From Phycisphaerales bacterium UBA1926 (lineage in GTDB: Bacteria; Planctomycetota; Phycisphaerae; Phycisphaerales; UBA1924): a DNA stretch of 15,103 nucleotides. Shown one piece after another: positions 1 to 6,936 of this stretch. The first letter of the stretch is position 1. Every line of letters begins with the position of its first letter. The notes under the pieces are model-generated. The model saw nothing but the letters and a program-made list of their open reading frames with translations, had not been told where the DNA came from and did not search any database. A program made the position numbers and the translations under genes. The stretch lies in assembly GCA_002337215.1 (NCBI GenBank), contig DDFO01000009.1, positions 20,457 through 35,559 on the forward strand, given 5' to 3'.

Positions 1-1649
1 ACCGCCCGCGTGCGCGCCATCTCGATGATCTCGTTGTAGCGGTCGATGAAAAAACCGGTGTACCGGATCCGGAGACGTGCCTCGCGGACAGGATCACGCC
101 ATTGGTTGCGGACGGTCCGGTAGGTCGCCTCGGTGAACGGGATCCACTCTTCCACGGATTCGCTCCCCTCGACTTCAGACCTCACGGCCGTGTAGGGGAA
201 GGCATGGAACCGGTCCCGCATCTCGGCGAGGACCTCGGGCGGGAAGCCGGGATCGTCGGACGACTCGATGATCGCACCCCACGCGGCGCGGCACTTGGGG
301 GCCGAGTCGATGCCGAAGGCCCCCATCATCATCTGGACGCCCGTGCGCCAGCCGGGGTTCTCGACATCGCTGACGAGTTCGAAGGGCACGACGGGGTCCT
401 TGAAGTACTCGAAGTACTTCGCGTACATGCTCCGGCGGATCGGCATCCGGCGGAGTTCGCTGCGATGGGGGCCCATGGGCGTGCCGCCCGGGCCCCCGGG
501 GTTCTCGGCGCCCGCCTCGCGGGTCACGGCGTTGAACTGCCAGAGGGCCTGGCCTTCTTCGCTGAGAACGAAGCGAAGAAAACGGCGGGCGAGCTCGGGA
601 TCGGGACCGCCGCGCAGGATCGTGATCGGGTCGGCGTCGATGTACACCTCGCCCGCGGGGTCGATGTAGGTCACGCGGTCGGGGTCGCCCGCCTCGGCCA
701 CGGTCTGGGCCTGGCCGCGTCCATAGAAGTCGATCGCGAGGCCCACCGCGGCGTCGCCCGCGCTGACATCTGACGGGGGCTTGGTGGACTGGGCGGTGAA
801 GTACCGCGCGTTGCCGCACATCTCTCGGAGGATCGACCAGCCTTCGTCCCAGCCGTAGTTGCCGAGGATGGAATCGAAGGTGGTGGTAATCGAACCGGAC
901 TGGCGGGGGTCCGCCAGCGCGACCCATCCGAACAGGCGGGGGTCGGTCAGGTCTCGGAACGCCTGGGGCGTGGGGACGTCCAGACGCTCGAGGATGTCGT
1001 TGTTGGAGATGATGCCGAAGCTGGAGAGCGCGGTGCCGATCCAGTACTGATCGGGCTCGTAGAGGGTCTGGGTGCCGATACGGTTCTCGCCGAAGATCGC
1101 GTCGAGTTCGACCTGCGAGAGCCCGGCGGGGATCGCCATGGGCACACGAAGGTCGAGTTGCTCCCCGTCGGGGGTCGTGACGGTCGCCTGGACACCGGCA
1201 GCGAGGGTGCCGTGGTCGTAGGAGCCGCCCCCGAACATGAGGTCGGCACCGATCGTGCCGGCGGGCATGACGACCTCGACGCGGTCGTCGGTCCGCTCGA
1301 CGGAGAACGTGCCGTCGGCGAGCCTGGCCTTGAACTCGGCTTCGAGCTGCCGGCGGATCTCGCTGGTGCCCCCCGGAATGCGGTAGTCGATGTAGACCGG
1401 CTCGCTGAACTCACGCTCGTGCCAGTCGCTGAACCCGCGGGCAAACTCGTCCTGAATCTGCTGGACGTGGGGCGTGACGACGATGAGCCGACGCCCGTCC
1501 GTCTCGTGCCTCTCGGACCCCAAGCGGGTGAGGAAGGGGACCCCGATCAGCACCGCGAACGCGGCGGCGGAGGCGATGACTGTGGTGCGGGTACCGGACA
1601 CGGGCGGAGTGTATGAGGCTGAACGCCTCAGGACCTTGCCATCGGACAT
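1..1649 (-). CDS. Iron-type ABC transporter extracellular solute-binding protein (3' end beyond window)
   Basis: An open frame reads without a stop from an ATG at 1649 to the left edge: 549 codons, C-terminus missing. Residues 1-23 are polar and basic, and residues 24-40 form one hydrophobic segment (signal anchor or uncleaved signal). Next comes a periplasmic binding-protein opening (LIVVTPH at about 55-61, then an EF...GFSDWHE helix), as in the Fe3+-binding FutA/AfuA group. Later stretches such as TSIL-like 'FDSILGNYGWDEGW', 'SAGDAAVGLAIDFYGRG' and 'VLSEEGQALWQFN' fit lobes that scan for a ligand. Such proteins are normally near 340 residues, so this one is much longer, with an extra C-terminal region after 'VPFELVSDVENPGW'. 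Permease and ATPase genes would be expected further left. A GTG at 1601 is an alternative start but would remove the basic N-terminal residues. Substrate (iron or other) is inferred from family only. Confidence 0.8.
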   Translation of the reverse strand, partial: MSDGKVLRRSASYTPPVSGTRTTVIASAAAFAVLIGVPFLTRLGSERHETDGRRLIVVTPHVQQIQDEFARGFSDWHEREFSEPVYIDYRIPGGTSEIRRQLEAEFKARLADGTFSVERTDDRVEVVMPAGTIGADLMFGGGSYDHGTLAAGVQATVTTPDGEQLDLRVPMAIPAGLSQVELDAIFGENRIGTQTLYEPDQYWIGTALSSFGIISNNDILERLDVPTPQAFRDLTDPRLFGWVALADPRQSGSITTTFDSILGNYGWDEGWSILREMCGNARYFTAQSTKPPSDVSAGDAAVGLAIDFYGRGQAQTVAEAGDPDRVTYIDPAGEVYIDADPITILRGGPDPELARRFLRFVLSEEGQALWQFNAVTREAGAENPGGPGGTPMGPHRSELRRMPIRRSMYAKYFEYFKDPVVPFELVSDVENPGWRTGVQMMMGAFGIDSAPKCRAAWGAIIESSDDPGFPPEVLAEMRDRFHAFPYTAVRSEVEGSESVEEWIPFTEATYRTVRNQWRDPVREARLRIRYTGFFIDRYNEIIEMARTRA

Positions 1650-1695
1650 CGCCTGTGCGAGTTGGCGCGTCGGAATCGATCCGAACTGGTCCGGC

Positions 1696-1721
1696 CCGGC
1701 TCGATCAGAGCGGGGAGCCGG
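1696..1721 (-). terminator. Hairpin between the dehydratase and solute-binding genes
   Basis: CCGGCTC at 1696-1702 pairs perfectly with GAGCCGG at 1715-1721 around a 12-nt loop. It lies in the 88-nt gap between the two minus-strand genes. No T-run follows on either strand, so it may be an attenuator, an mRNA-stabilising stem or chance in GC-rich DNA. Confidence 0.3.
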
Positions 1722-1737
1722 CGTTGTCGGGAACCGC

Positions 1738-2034
1738 TCACCCGACCATGTCGTCGATCGTCGAGGCGAGACGGAAGTCCTTGCCGGTGATGCCGCCCGC
1801 GTCGTGGGTGCTCAGGGTGAGCGTGACTTTGTTGTAGCGGATGAGGATGTCGGGATGATGGGCGTCGCTCTCCGCGGCGTCGGCGACGCGGTTGACGAAC
1901 ACCATCGACGCGACGAAGTCGTCGAACTGGATCGTCCGCTGGAGTTCACCCCCGACCTCGTTCCACTTCGGGAGGTCCTCGAGGGCGCTCTTGATCTCCG
2001 ACTCACTCATTTTTTCGACGCTGGTTCCAGACAT
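1738..2034 (-). CDS. 4a-hydroxytetrahydrobiopterin dehydratase (pterin-4a-carbinolamine dehydratase)
   Basis: A 98-residue protein of normal family length. This cytosolic enzyme dehydrates 4a-hydroxytetrahydropterin, recycling the cofactor of aromatic amino-acid hydroxylases; bacterial members have also been tied to molybdopterin metabolism. The catalytic signature is intact: E55-x3-H59-H60-P61, Y67, H77 and D86. The ATG at 2034 is chosen because AAGGA (read on the minus strand, 2045-2041) lies 6 nt upstream; an internal Met at residue 9 is less well placed. The reading frame stays open upstream across gluQ on the other strand, but that extension is an antisense shadow. The solute-binding gene follows 88 nt downstream on the same strand and may be cotranscribed. 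No phenylalanine hydroxylase is visible nearby. Confidence 0.93.
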   Translation of the reverse strand: MSGTSVEKMSESEIKSALEDLPKWNEVGGELQRTIQFDDFVASMVFVNRVADAAESDAHHPDILIRYNKVTLTLSTHDAGGITGKDFRLASTIDDMVG

Positions 2035-2102
2035 CGTCGGTCCTTCTTCGAGTGCCTCGGCATTGAGAGCCGGAACGCTCGGATCACTCGGTCCGGCGCA
2101 GT

Positions 2103-2126
2103 GTATCCTTCGGGTCCGCGGGATAC
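2103..2126. promoter_or_regulatory. Inverted repeat in the divergent dehydratase/gluQ promoter region
   Basis: GTATCC at 2103-2108 and GGATAC at 2121-2126 form a 6-12-6 inverted repeat, ending 16 nt before the gluQ start. The 108-bp gap 2035-2142 must hold the start signals of both divergent genes. The repeat could be an operator or a small 5' stem; neither is proven. I could not pick out convincing -35/-10 boxes. Confidence 0.3.
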
Positions 2127-2142
2127 GACCGGCGGCTTCAAA

Positions 2143-3114
2143 ATGACACAAGCACATGAAATCACACGACTTGCACCATCTCCCACAGGGGCTCTGCATC
2201 TCGGGAACGCGCGGACGTTCCTCGTGAACGCCGCGCTCGCGCGCCATGGTAGGTGGCGGACGATCCTCCGGATCGAGGATCTCGACACGCCGCGCGTGAA
2301 GCCCGGCGCGATCGGGAACACACGCGAGACGCTCCGCTGGCTGGGCCTCGCGTGGGACGAGGAGGTCGCGGTGCAGTCCGAGGATCTCGGGCCGTTCCGC
2401 GAGGCCATGCGGATGCTGGCGGCGCGGGGGCTGGTCTATCCGTGCGACCGGACGCGGGGTGATATCGAGCGAGCGCAATCGGCACCCAACGAGGGCGACG
2501 GGGAGACGCGGTTCCCGCCCGACCTGCGACCCGCGCGGCACGTGGCAGGCGAGCCGCGTGACTTCGAGGACGCGGGCAGCAACTGGCGGTTCGCGGTCGA
2601 GCCGGGGACGGTCGAATTCGAGGACGAATTCTCCGGCCCCCAGTCGCACGATGTCGCGGGGACGGCGGGTGATTTTCTGGTCTGGACCAAGCGCGGACAC
2701 CCGGCGTACCAGCTCGCGGTCGTCGTTGATGATGCCCGGCATGGAGTGACCCAGATCGTCCGTGGGGATGATCTGCTCCCGTCGGCAGCGCGGCAGAAAC
2801 TGCTCTGGGATGCACTCGGGATCGTGCGCCCGTTCCCCGTCCAGTGGCACCTCCCGCTTCTCCGGGGCACCGACGGCCGTCGGCTCGCCAAACGTCACGG
2901 CGACACCCGGATTGACCATTATCGGTCGCTCGGCGTGCCGGCCGACCGGGTGATCGGGCTGATCGCGTCGTGGTGCGGGGTCGATCCTGCCGGGAACGGC
3001 GCGCGGACGCCGATGTCGGCGGAGGCGTTCTTCGAGTCGTTCGATCCCGGTAGGATGCCCCGGACGGATGTGGTGTTTACGGAGGCGGATGATCGATGGC
3101 TGACTTCCACTTGA
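2143..3114 (+). CDS. gluQ: Glutamyl-Q tRNA(Asp) synthetase
   Basis: 323 residues: a GluRS catalytic core without the anticodon-binding half. This is the layout of GluQ, which attaches glutamate to the queuosine base at the wobble position of tRNA(Asp). The class I signature is APSPTGALHLGN (residues 11-22, HLGN for HIGH), 'ILRIEDLDTPR' follows at 41-51, the active-site 'VVVDD...RGDDLL' lies at 193-212, and the second signature is RLAKRHG (247-253, in place of KMSKS). The zinc site of E. coli YadB (C-x-C...Y-x3-C) is not preserved: only C101 remains, in YPCDRTR, and the later Cys region reads FPPDLRP. The ATG at 2143 starts right at the conserved domain; no clear Shine-Dalgarno precedes it. 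Its last 19 nt overlap the next gene, suggesting cotranscription. A truncated GluRS is less likely because all core motifs and a clean C-terminus are present. Confidence 0.9.
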   Translation: MTQAHEITRLAPSPTGALHLGNARTFLVNAALARHGRWRTILRIEDLDTPRVKPGAIGNTRETLRWLGLAWDEEVAVQSEDLGPFREAMRMLAARGLVYPCDRTRGDIERAQSAPNEGDGETRFPPDLRPARHVAGEPRDFEDAGSNWRFAVEPGTVEFEDEFSGPQSHDVAGTAGDFLVWTKRGHPAYQLAVVVDDARHGVTQIVRGDDLLPSAARQKLLWDALGIVRPFPVQWHLPLLRGTDGRRLAKRHGDTRIDHYRSLGVPADRVIGLIASWCGVDPAGNGARTPMSAEAFFESFDPGRMPRTDVVFTEADDRWLTST

Positions 3115-3665
3115 ACCGGGTGCTCGGCCGATGGGCGGCGCTGGTGTGCTCGATGATGCTGGCGATGCCCCTGATCGGGTGTGAGGATGATCCCCCGCCC
3201 AAGGGGTTCGAGAAGATCAAGGTCGTCGACACGACCTACACACTCGAGCTCGCGGCGAACGACCAGAAGCGGACCAAGGGGCTCGGTGAGCGCACGGAAC
3301 TGCCCGATAAGGGTGGGATGCTCTTTGTCTTCAAGCGTGCGGAGCGGCGGCAGTTCCTGATGCGGGACTGCTTCATGGACATCGACATCATTTTCCTGGA
3401 CGCGAACGGCACGATCACGGCCTTTCACCACATGCCCAAAGAGCCGCCCCGGGCCGAGGATGAGGGCGAAGTCGGCGACTGGGATCCGAGAAAACCCGCG
3501 AACCGGCGGTATGAGAGCCGGCTCAAGCGATATTCGAGCCGGGGGGCGGCCCAGTTCGTGATCGAGATCGCGGGGGGTGAGCTCGAGCGGCTCAAGGAAC
3601 GCGGGCTGAAGGTGGGGCAGAAGATCGAACTCGACGTGGCCCGGCTGAAGGCGCTCGCACGCTGA
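3096..3665 (+). CDS. DUF192 family lipoprotein
   Basis: 189 residues. After a short basic start (residues 1-12) comes a hydrophobic segment ending in a lipobox, LIGC with C29, so the mature protein is probably lipid-anchored outside the cytoplasm. Residues 60-180 match DUF192: 'KGLGERTELP', 'GGMLFVF' at 73-79, 'FLMRDCFMDIDIIFLD' at 87-102 (the family usually shows F-W-M-x-N-T here), and the closing 'AQFVIEIAGGELERL...GLKVGQKIEL'. A charged loop of about 30 residues (115-145) is inserted before the last strand. The function of DUF192 is not settled. The ATG lies inside the end of gluQ, with GGAGG at 3081-3085 ten nt upstream, so translation is probably coupled to gluQ. A functional link to tRNA modification is not apparent. 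Confidence 0.87.
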   Translation: MADFHLNRVLGRWAALVCSMMLAMPLIGCEDDPPPKGFEKIKVVDTTYTLELAANDQKRTKGLGERTELPDKGGMLFVFKRAERRQFLMRDCFMDIDIIFLDANGTITAFHHMPKEPPRAEDEGEVGDWDPRKPANRRYESRLKRYSSRGAAQFVIEIAGGELERLKERGLKVGQKIELDVARLKALAR

Positions 3666-3735
3666 CCCGATAGACCGATGTCCGCCGCCGCGCCGGCATT
3701 CGGCCCGCACCGGTAGGTCGGGCTGCTGATCGGCA

Positions 3736-3740
3736 GGGAG
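3736..3740 (+). promoter_or_regulatory. Shine-Dalgarno that fixes a GTG start
   Basis: GGGAG sits 6 nt before the GTG at 3747. The next in-frame ATG (3783) has no comparable site, so the GTG is taken as the start of the phosphatase. Confidence 0.65.
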
Positions 3741-3746
3741 CGGCGC

Positions 3747-5117
3747 GTGGGCACATCAAACCAGGAAACTCGGCTGACGTTCATGGGACGGATCCCGGAA
3801 TCGGTCCTCTCTCTCGAGTGGCTCGAGCCGGTGCTCGCGATGTGGGACGGGCCGGCCCCGGAGGGGCGGGTTGTCTCCTGCAAGTCGCTGTGCGCGGAGT
3901 TGTCGCCGCACGATCCGTGCGAGCCCGGGCAGCGATCGCTCGCGAGCCAGGTGGTCGTGGCGCTGATCACCGAAGAAGACGATGACGCGGATCTTTACCG
4001 GCTGGCGGACGCGTTGCACCGGTCGACGACCCCCGCGGTGCTGGTTGCGCGGGGCTCGATGCTTGCGAACGTGCGCGCGTCGCTCACCGACGACATGGGC
4101 GTGACGGTGCTCGACTGGGAGAGCGGGCCGGCCGCGGTGGCGCAGGTGCTGCGTTCGTTGCTGGACCGCCAACCCTTGATCGACACGCTGACGCGCGAGG
4201 TCCGGCTGGCGCAGCTGAGCCAGCGGAGCATCGCGGGAGAGCTCGACAAACTGCACAAGGAACTCAACGAAGCGGCGCACATGCAGAAGCAGTTCGTGCA
4301 GAAGGCCGTGCCGTACGTGCCCGGGATGAACATCGGCGCGATCTACCGCCCCGCGACGTATGTGAGCGGTGATCTCTTCGACGTCGAGCGACTCGACGAG
4401 CACCACGTGTCGCTGTTTCTCGCGGACGCCGTGGGACACGGGGTCCCGGCGGCGATGCTGACGCTGTTCATAAGCCGGGCGTTGCCGAAGGTCGATGGCG
4501 TGGGCGGGAGTGCGCGGATCGTTCCTCCCGGGGAGGCGCTCTCGCGGCTGAACCGCGAGTTCTGCGGTCGGCCTTCGCCCGGCGGGCGGTTCGCGACCGC
4601 GATGTACGCCGTGATCGACACGCGGACGATGGAGGCCGAGATCGCGGGCGCGGGGCACCCCGCGGCGATCATCGCGACGACGAGTGGCAGCGGTGCCGGG
4701 GCCGGGGCCGGGGACAACGGCGAATCGGGCGTGTTCGAGGCCGAGCCCGCGGACCGCGTCGAGAGCGAGGGCGCGCTTCTCGGAGTCTTCCCGGATGCGG
4801 AGTTCGAGACGCGTCGCGTCGTGCTCGGCGCCGACAAGAGCCTGGTGCTGTTTACCGATGGTTTCGAGACAGCGTTCCCCAATAGCGACGCGGGCGCCAA
4901 GCAGCTCAAGATGCCGACGGATGTCTATATCTCCAGGCTCGCGGGGCTCGCGACGCACGCGGGCTCAGCCGGCGGGCTCGCGGACGCGATCGAGGCGTTC
5001 GAGCGCGAGCTCGACAATCAGATGGGCTCGCTGCACCGCCCCGACGATGTCACGGCGCTCATCGTTTCGGCCGACCGGCTCGCGACGGGCGCACAGCCTG
5101 TTTCCGAAGCGGCGTAG
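3747..5117 (+). CDS. SpoIIE-type PP2C serine phosphatase with degenerate N-terminal sensor/receiver-like domain
   Basis: 456 residues, GTG start, apparently soluble. Residues about 65-140 look like an alternating alpha/beta, receiver-like fold (VVVALITEEDDD, TPAVLVARG, GVTVLDWE) without a clear phospho-acceptor Asp in the usual setting. Residues 145-185 are a heptad-like helix, probably a coiled-coil linker. Residues 190-443 are the PP2C/SpoIIE catalytic domain, with metal-binding motifs SGDLFD (D209, D212), DAVGHG (D227), AGAGHPAA (301-307), LFTDGFE (D371) and RPDDVT (D433/D434). Such enzymes dephosphorylate STAS anti-anti-sigma proteins in partner-switching circuits, and a STAS gene lies about 2.7 kb away at 7833-8261. 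A Gly/Ala-rich loop at 313-325 comes from a hexanucleotide repeat. The gene stands alone on its strand, 81 nt after the DUF192 gene. What the N-terminal domain senses is unknown. Confidence 0.9.
   Translation: MGTSNQETRLTFMGRIPESVLSLEWLEPVLAMWDGPAPEGRVVSCKSLCAELSPHDPCEPGQRSLASQVVVALITEEDDDADLYRLADALHRSTTPAVLVARGSMLANVRASLTDDMGVTVLDWESGPAAVAQVLRSLLDRQPLIDTLTREVRLAQLSQRSIAGELDKLHKELNEAAHMQKQFVQKAVPYVPGMNIGAIYRPATYVSGDLFDVERLDEHHVSLFLADAVGHGVPAAMLTLFISRALPKVDGVGGSARIVPPGEALSRLNREFCGRPSPGGRFATAMYAVIDTRTMEAEIAGAGHPAAIIATTSGSGAGAGAGDNGESGVFEAEPADRVESEGALLGVFPDAEFETRRVVLGADKSLVLFTDGFETAFPNSDAGAKQLKMPTDVYISRLAGLATHAGSAGGLADAIEAFERELDNQMGSLHRPDDVTALIVSADRLATGAQPVSEAA
4695..4713 (+). repeat. Hexanucleotide tandem repeat inside the phosphatase gene
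   Basis: GCCGGG occurs three times in a row (4695-4712), plus one further G. It encodes part of a Gly/Ala run (about residues 315-322) in a loop between two core strands of the PP2C domain. Its six-nt unit keeps the frame, so copy-number change would only lengthen or shorten the loop. Confidence 0.7.
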
Positions 5118-5158
5118 GCCCGATTCCATCTGAAATCACCGGCGATTCCTTCTCTCTG

Positions 5159-5177
5159 ATTCGCTTTTCGTGCGAAT
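5159..5177 (+). terminator. Weak hairpin after the phosphatase gene
   Basis: ATTCGC (5159-5164) pairs with GCGAAT (5172-5177) around a 7-nt T-rich loop, 41 nt past the stop codon. No T-tract follows, so termination is only a possibility. Confidence 0.3.
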
Positions 5178-5234
5178 GCCGTGAGTGATCGGTGCGCGCC
5201 GTCGCTTGAGACGTGGACCGGATCGGCCCGTTGG

Positions 5235-5265
5235 ACCCGGGGCTCTTGCGAGAGCCCCCGCGGGT
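5235..5265 (+). terminator. Strong GC-rich hairpin in the intergenic stretch
   Basis: GGGGCTCT (5239-5246) and AGAGCCCC (5251-5258) pair perfectly around a TGCG tetraloop. ACCC (5235-5238) can add four pairs with GGGT (5262-5265) across a 3-nt bulge. There is no T-run afterwards. It may end the phosphatase transcript by another mechanism or be a structured leader of the next gene. Confidence 0.45.
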
Positions 5266-5536
5266 CACCCACACGGCCCCCCGAACCGGTCCCCGGGCGC
5301 GGTGTCGCGTGCAGTGTTTTCGGCTGCGTTCAACGGAACGCACGCCGGACCGCAGACTGCACCAGGCCGCAGAGGTTCGTAACCGGCCGCAACAGGCCGC
5401 GGAACGCCCGGCGATGAGCACACACACCGAATCGATGCCGCGAGTTTCGTCGTGGGGGCGTGTTGTCCCTGCGCTGATCGTGGCGGGGCTCCCGTCGCGG
5501 CAGATGCCGCTTTGACGGGGATGGGAAGGACACGCC

Positions 5537-6832
5537 ATGAACGCGCTCACACACAACCGGGTCTCGGTTCCGCTCCTGCTCGCGATCGCCGCTGGATGCG
5601 CCGCAGGGGGCGTCGTCGTGGATATCCCGCCGGGCAGCCTGCCGGGCGAAGCGTTCTTCTCGGCGAACCCCGGGGCGACGGTCAACGTGTTCGCGGGCGG
5701 GTCGATGATTCCCGACGGCGGCGATGACGGCGGGTTTACGTTTTACGGCGCCACGGTCAACATCGAGTCGGGCGGCGATGCCGGCTTCTTCACGTTCGAC
5801 ATCTTCATGGAAGACGTCACGTTCAATCTGAAGCCGGGGGGCGAGATCGTGCGCGCCGTGTTCGTCGGGGGTACTGGTACGACGGACGTCGTGATGACCG
5901 GCGGGAAGGCGAACCGGGGGCTCAAGCTCCGCGGGAACAGCAACGCCGTAATCTCCGGCGGCGAGATCGGTCCGACGGGGACCGGGGCGCCCTCGTTCCA
6001 TCTTGAGGACACCGCGACCGTTTCCATGAGCGGCGGTGAATCCGACGACGACGCGATCATCGAGGACAGCTCGGTCTTCACGCTGTCCGGAGGATCACTG
6101 GGTGATTGGGTCTCGGTCAAGGACTCCGCCGTGTTCAACCTGACGGGTGGCACGATGGGACGGTTTACGAGTGTTTCGGGCGACGCCGTGTTCAACGTGG
6201 CGGGCGGGACGACCGGCTGGGACTTCATGGCGTCGAGCGGCACCGTCAACATCACCGCGGGCGGGCTCGGCTTCAACTCCGCGATCGTCAACGGCGGCGG
6301 GGACGACCCGGTGCTCAACATGTCCGGCGGCGCGATCGACAGCAACTTCCGCGCCTACGACGGCGTGATGAACGTGCGCGGCGGCGCGATCGGCGACCGG
6401 TTCCGCGTTGGTCGGCCGACCGGGGACGGGTCGGGCGTCACCGTGAATCTGTACGTCAAGAGCGCGACGCTCGACACGACCGCTCTGCCGCTCGTGCCCA
6501 ATGAGCCTTTCGAAGTGACGGCGCGGGGCGGAGAGTTCCTGTCGGTCGTGCTCGTCGAGGACGACGCGACGCTGGGCATCACGATGAACCAGTTCTCGGG
6601 GACCGACGACTACGTGCGCTCCGGGGCCGAACTGTTCCTGATCTGGGAAGTGGACTGCGACGCCGACCTGGTCGCCCCGTTCGGCGTGCTCGATCTCGCG
6701 GACATCGGCGCGTTCATCGCGGGGTTCACCAGCGGCGATCCGATCGCGGATCTCGCGGCTCCCTCGGGCGTGTTCGACCTGGCCGACATCGGTGCGTTCC
6801 TGGACGCGTTCACGACGGGCTGCGGGTTCTGA
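5537..6832 (+). CDS. Secreted beta-helix repeat protein with C-terminal GC-type dockerin-like repeats
   Basis: 431 residues. A signal peptide covers residues 1-24: hydrophobic core VPLLLAIAAG, then Cys21. The -3 residue of a lipobox would be Ala, so lipidation is uncertain. Residues about 45-310 are some twelve degenerate repeats of 18-25 residues, each with a strand ending in Gly-Gly followed by a short turn and a second strand, for example 'VFNLTGGTMGRFTSV' and 'VFNVAGGTTGWDF'; this pattern suggests a right-handed beta-helix. Residues 376-431 hold two copies of a dockerin-like unit, 'GVLDLADIGAFIAGF' and 'GVFDLADIGAFLDAF', ending in GCGF. Tandem units of this type ending in Gly-Cys mark planctomycete exported proteins and are thought to serve sorting or anchoring. 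Shine-Dalgarno GGAAGGA sits 6 nt before the ATG. No enzymatic motif is visible; a surface or adhesive role is a guess. Confidence 0.85.
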   Translation: MNALTHNRVSVPLLLAIAAGCAAGGVVVDIPPGSLPGEAFFSANPGATVNVFAGGSMIPDGGDDGGFTFYGATVNIESGGDAGFFTFDIFMEDVTFNLKPGGEIVRAVFVGGTGTTDVVMTGGKANRGLKLRGNSNAVISGGEIGPTGTGAPSFHLEDTATVSMSGGESDDDAIIEDSSVFTLSGGSLGDWVSVKDSAVFNLTGGTMGRFTSVSGDAVFNVAGGTTGWDFMASSGTVNITAGGLGFNSAIVNGGGDDPVLNMSGGAIDSNFRAYDGVMNVRGGAIGDRFRVGRPTGDGSGVTVNLYVKSATLDTTALPLVPNEPFEVTARGGEFLSVVLVEDDATLGITMNQFSGTDDYVRSGAELFLIWEVDCDADLVAPFGVLDLADIGAFIAGFTSGDPIADLAAPSGVFDLADIGAFLDAFTTGCGF

Positions 6833-6886
6833 GCATCGCCGCTCCGCGAGAGCATCGGGTGCTGCCAGCGTGGGAAGAAGGTGGCG

Positions 6887-6908
6887 CGGCGGGTCGAGGG
6901 GCCCGCCG
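6887..6908. terminator. Possible bidirectional terminator between convergent genes
   Basis: CGGCGGG (6887-6893) pairs with CCCGCCG (6902-6908) around an 8-nt loop. It lies in the 104-bp gap between the ends of the secreted-protein gene and the ABC ATPase gene. Neither strand carries a T-tract, so this is a position-based guess. Confidence 0.35.
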
Positions 6909-6936
6909 TGTCCGTTTCAGGAGACCGACGGTTCGG

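Larger units (their letters stand above)
5118..5536. other. Non-coding stretch between phosphatase and secreted repeat protein
   Basis: 419 bp with no credible gene; the short frames here show no family features. It holds two hairpins (listed separately) and a cluster of three GGCCGC hexamers at 5365-5370, 5385-5390 and 5395-5400, near an inverted repeat GGTT-CGT-AACC (5374-5384). The promoter for the downstream gene is presumably here, but I cannot point to -35/-10 boxes. A GGAAGGA Shine-Dalgarno at 5524-5530 lies 6 nt before the ATG at 5537. Confidence 0.6.

Noticed and set aside
175..1444. Minus-strand frames of 250 and 165 codons within the solute-binding gene
   Set aside because: They are out-of-frame shadows; the continuous frame from 1649 to the left edge gives a coherent binding protein, so no frameshift is needed.
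1474..2142. Upstream extension of the gluQ frame (to 546 residues)
   Set aside because: It is antisense to the solute-binding and dehydratase genes and shows no GluRS features. The conserved core begins right after the ATG at 2143.
2035..2919. Upstream extension of the dehydratase frame (to 393 residues)
   Set aside because: The 98-residue form matches the family length exactly and has a good ribosome site; the extension runs antisense through gluQ.
3756..4958. A 400-codon minus-strand frame opposite the phosphatase
   Set aside because: Arg/His-rich shadow with no motifs; the plus-strand frame has all PP2C signatures.
5181..5515. Short plus-strand frames in the 5118-5536 gap
   Set aside because: Pro/Arg-rich translations without a ribosome site or recognisable sequence; better explained as non-coding.
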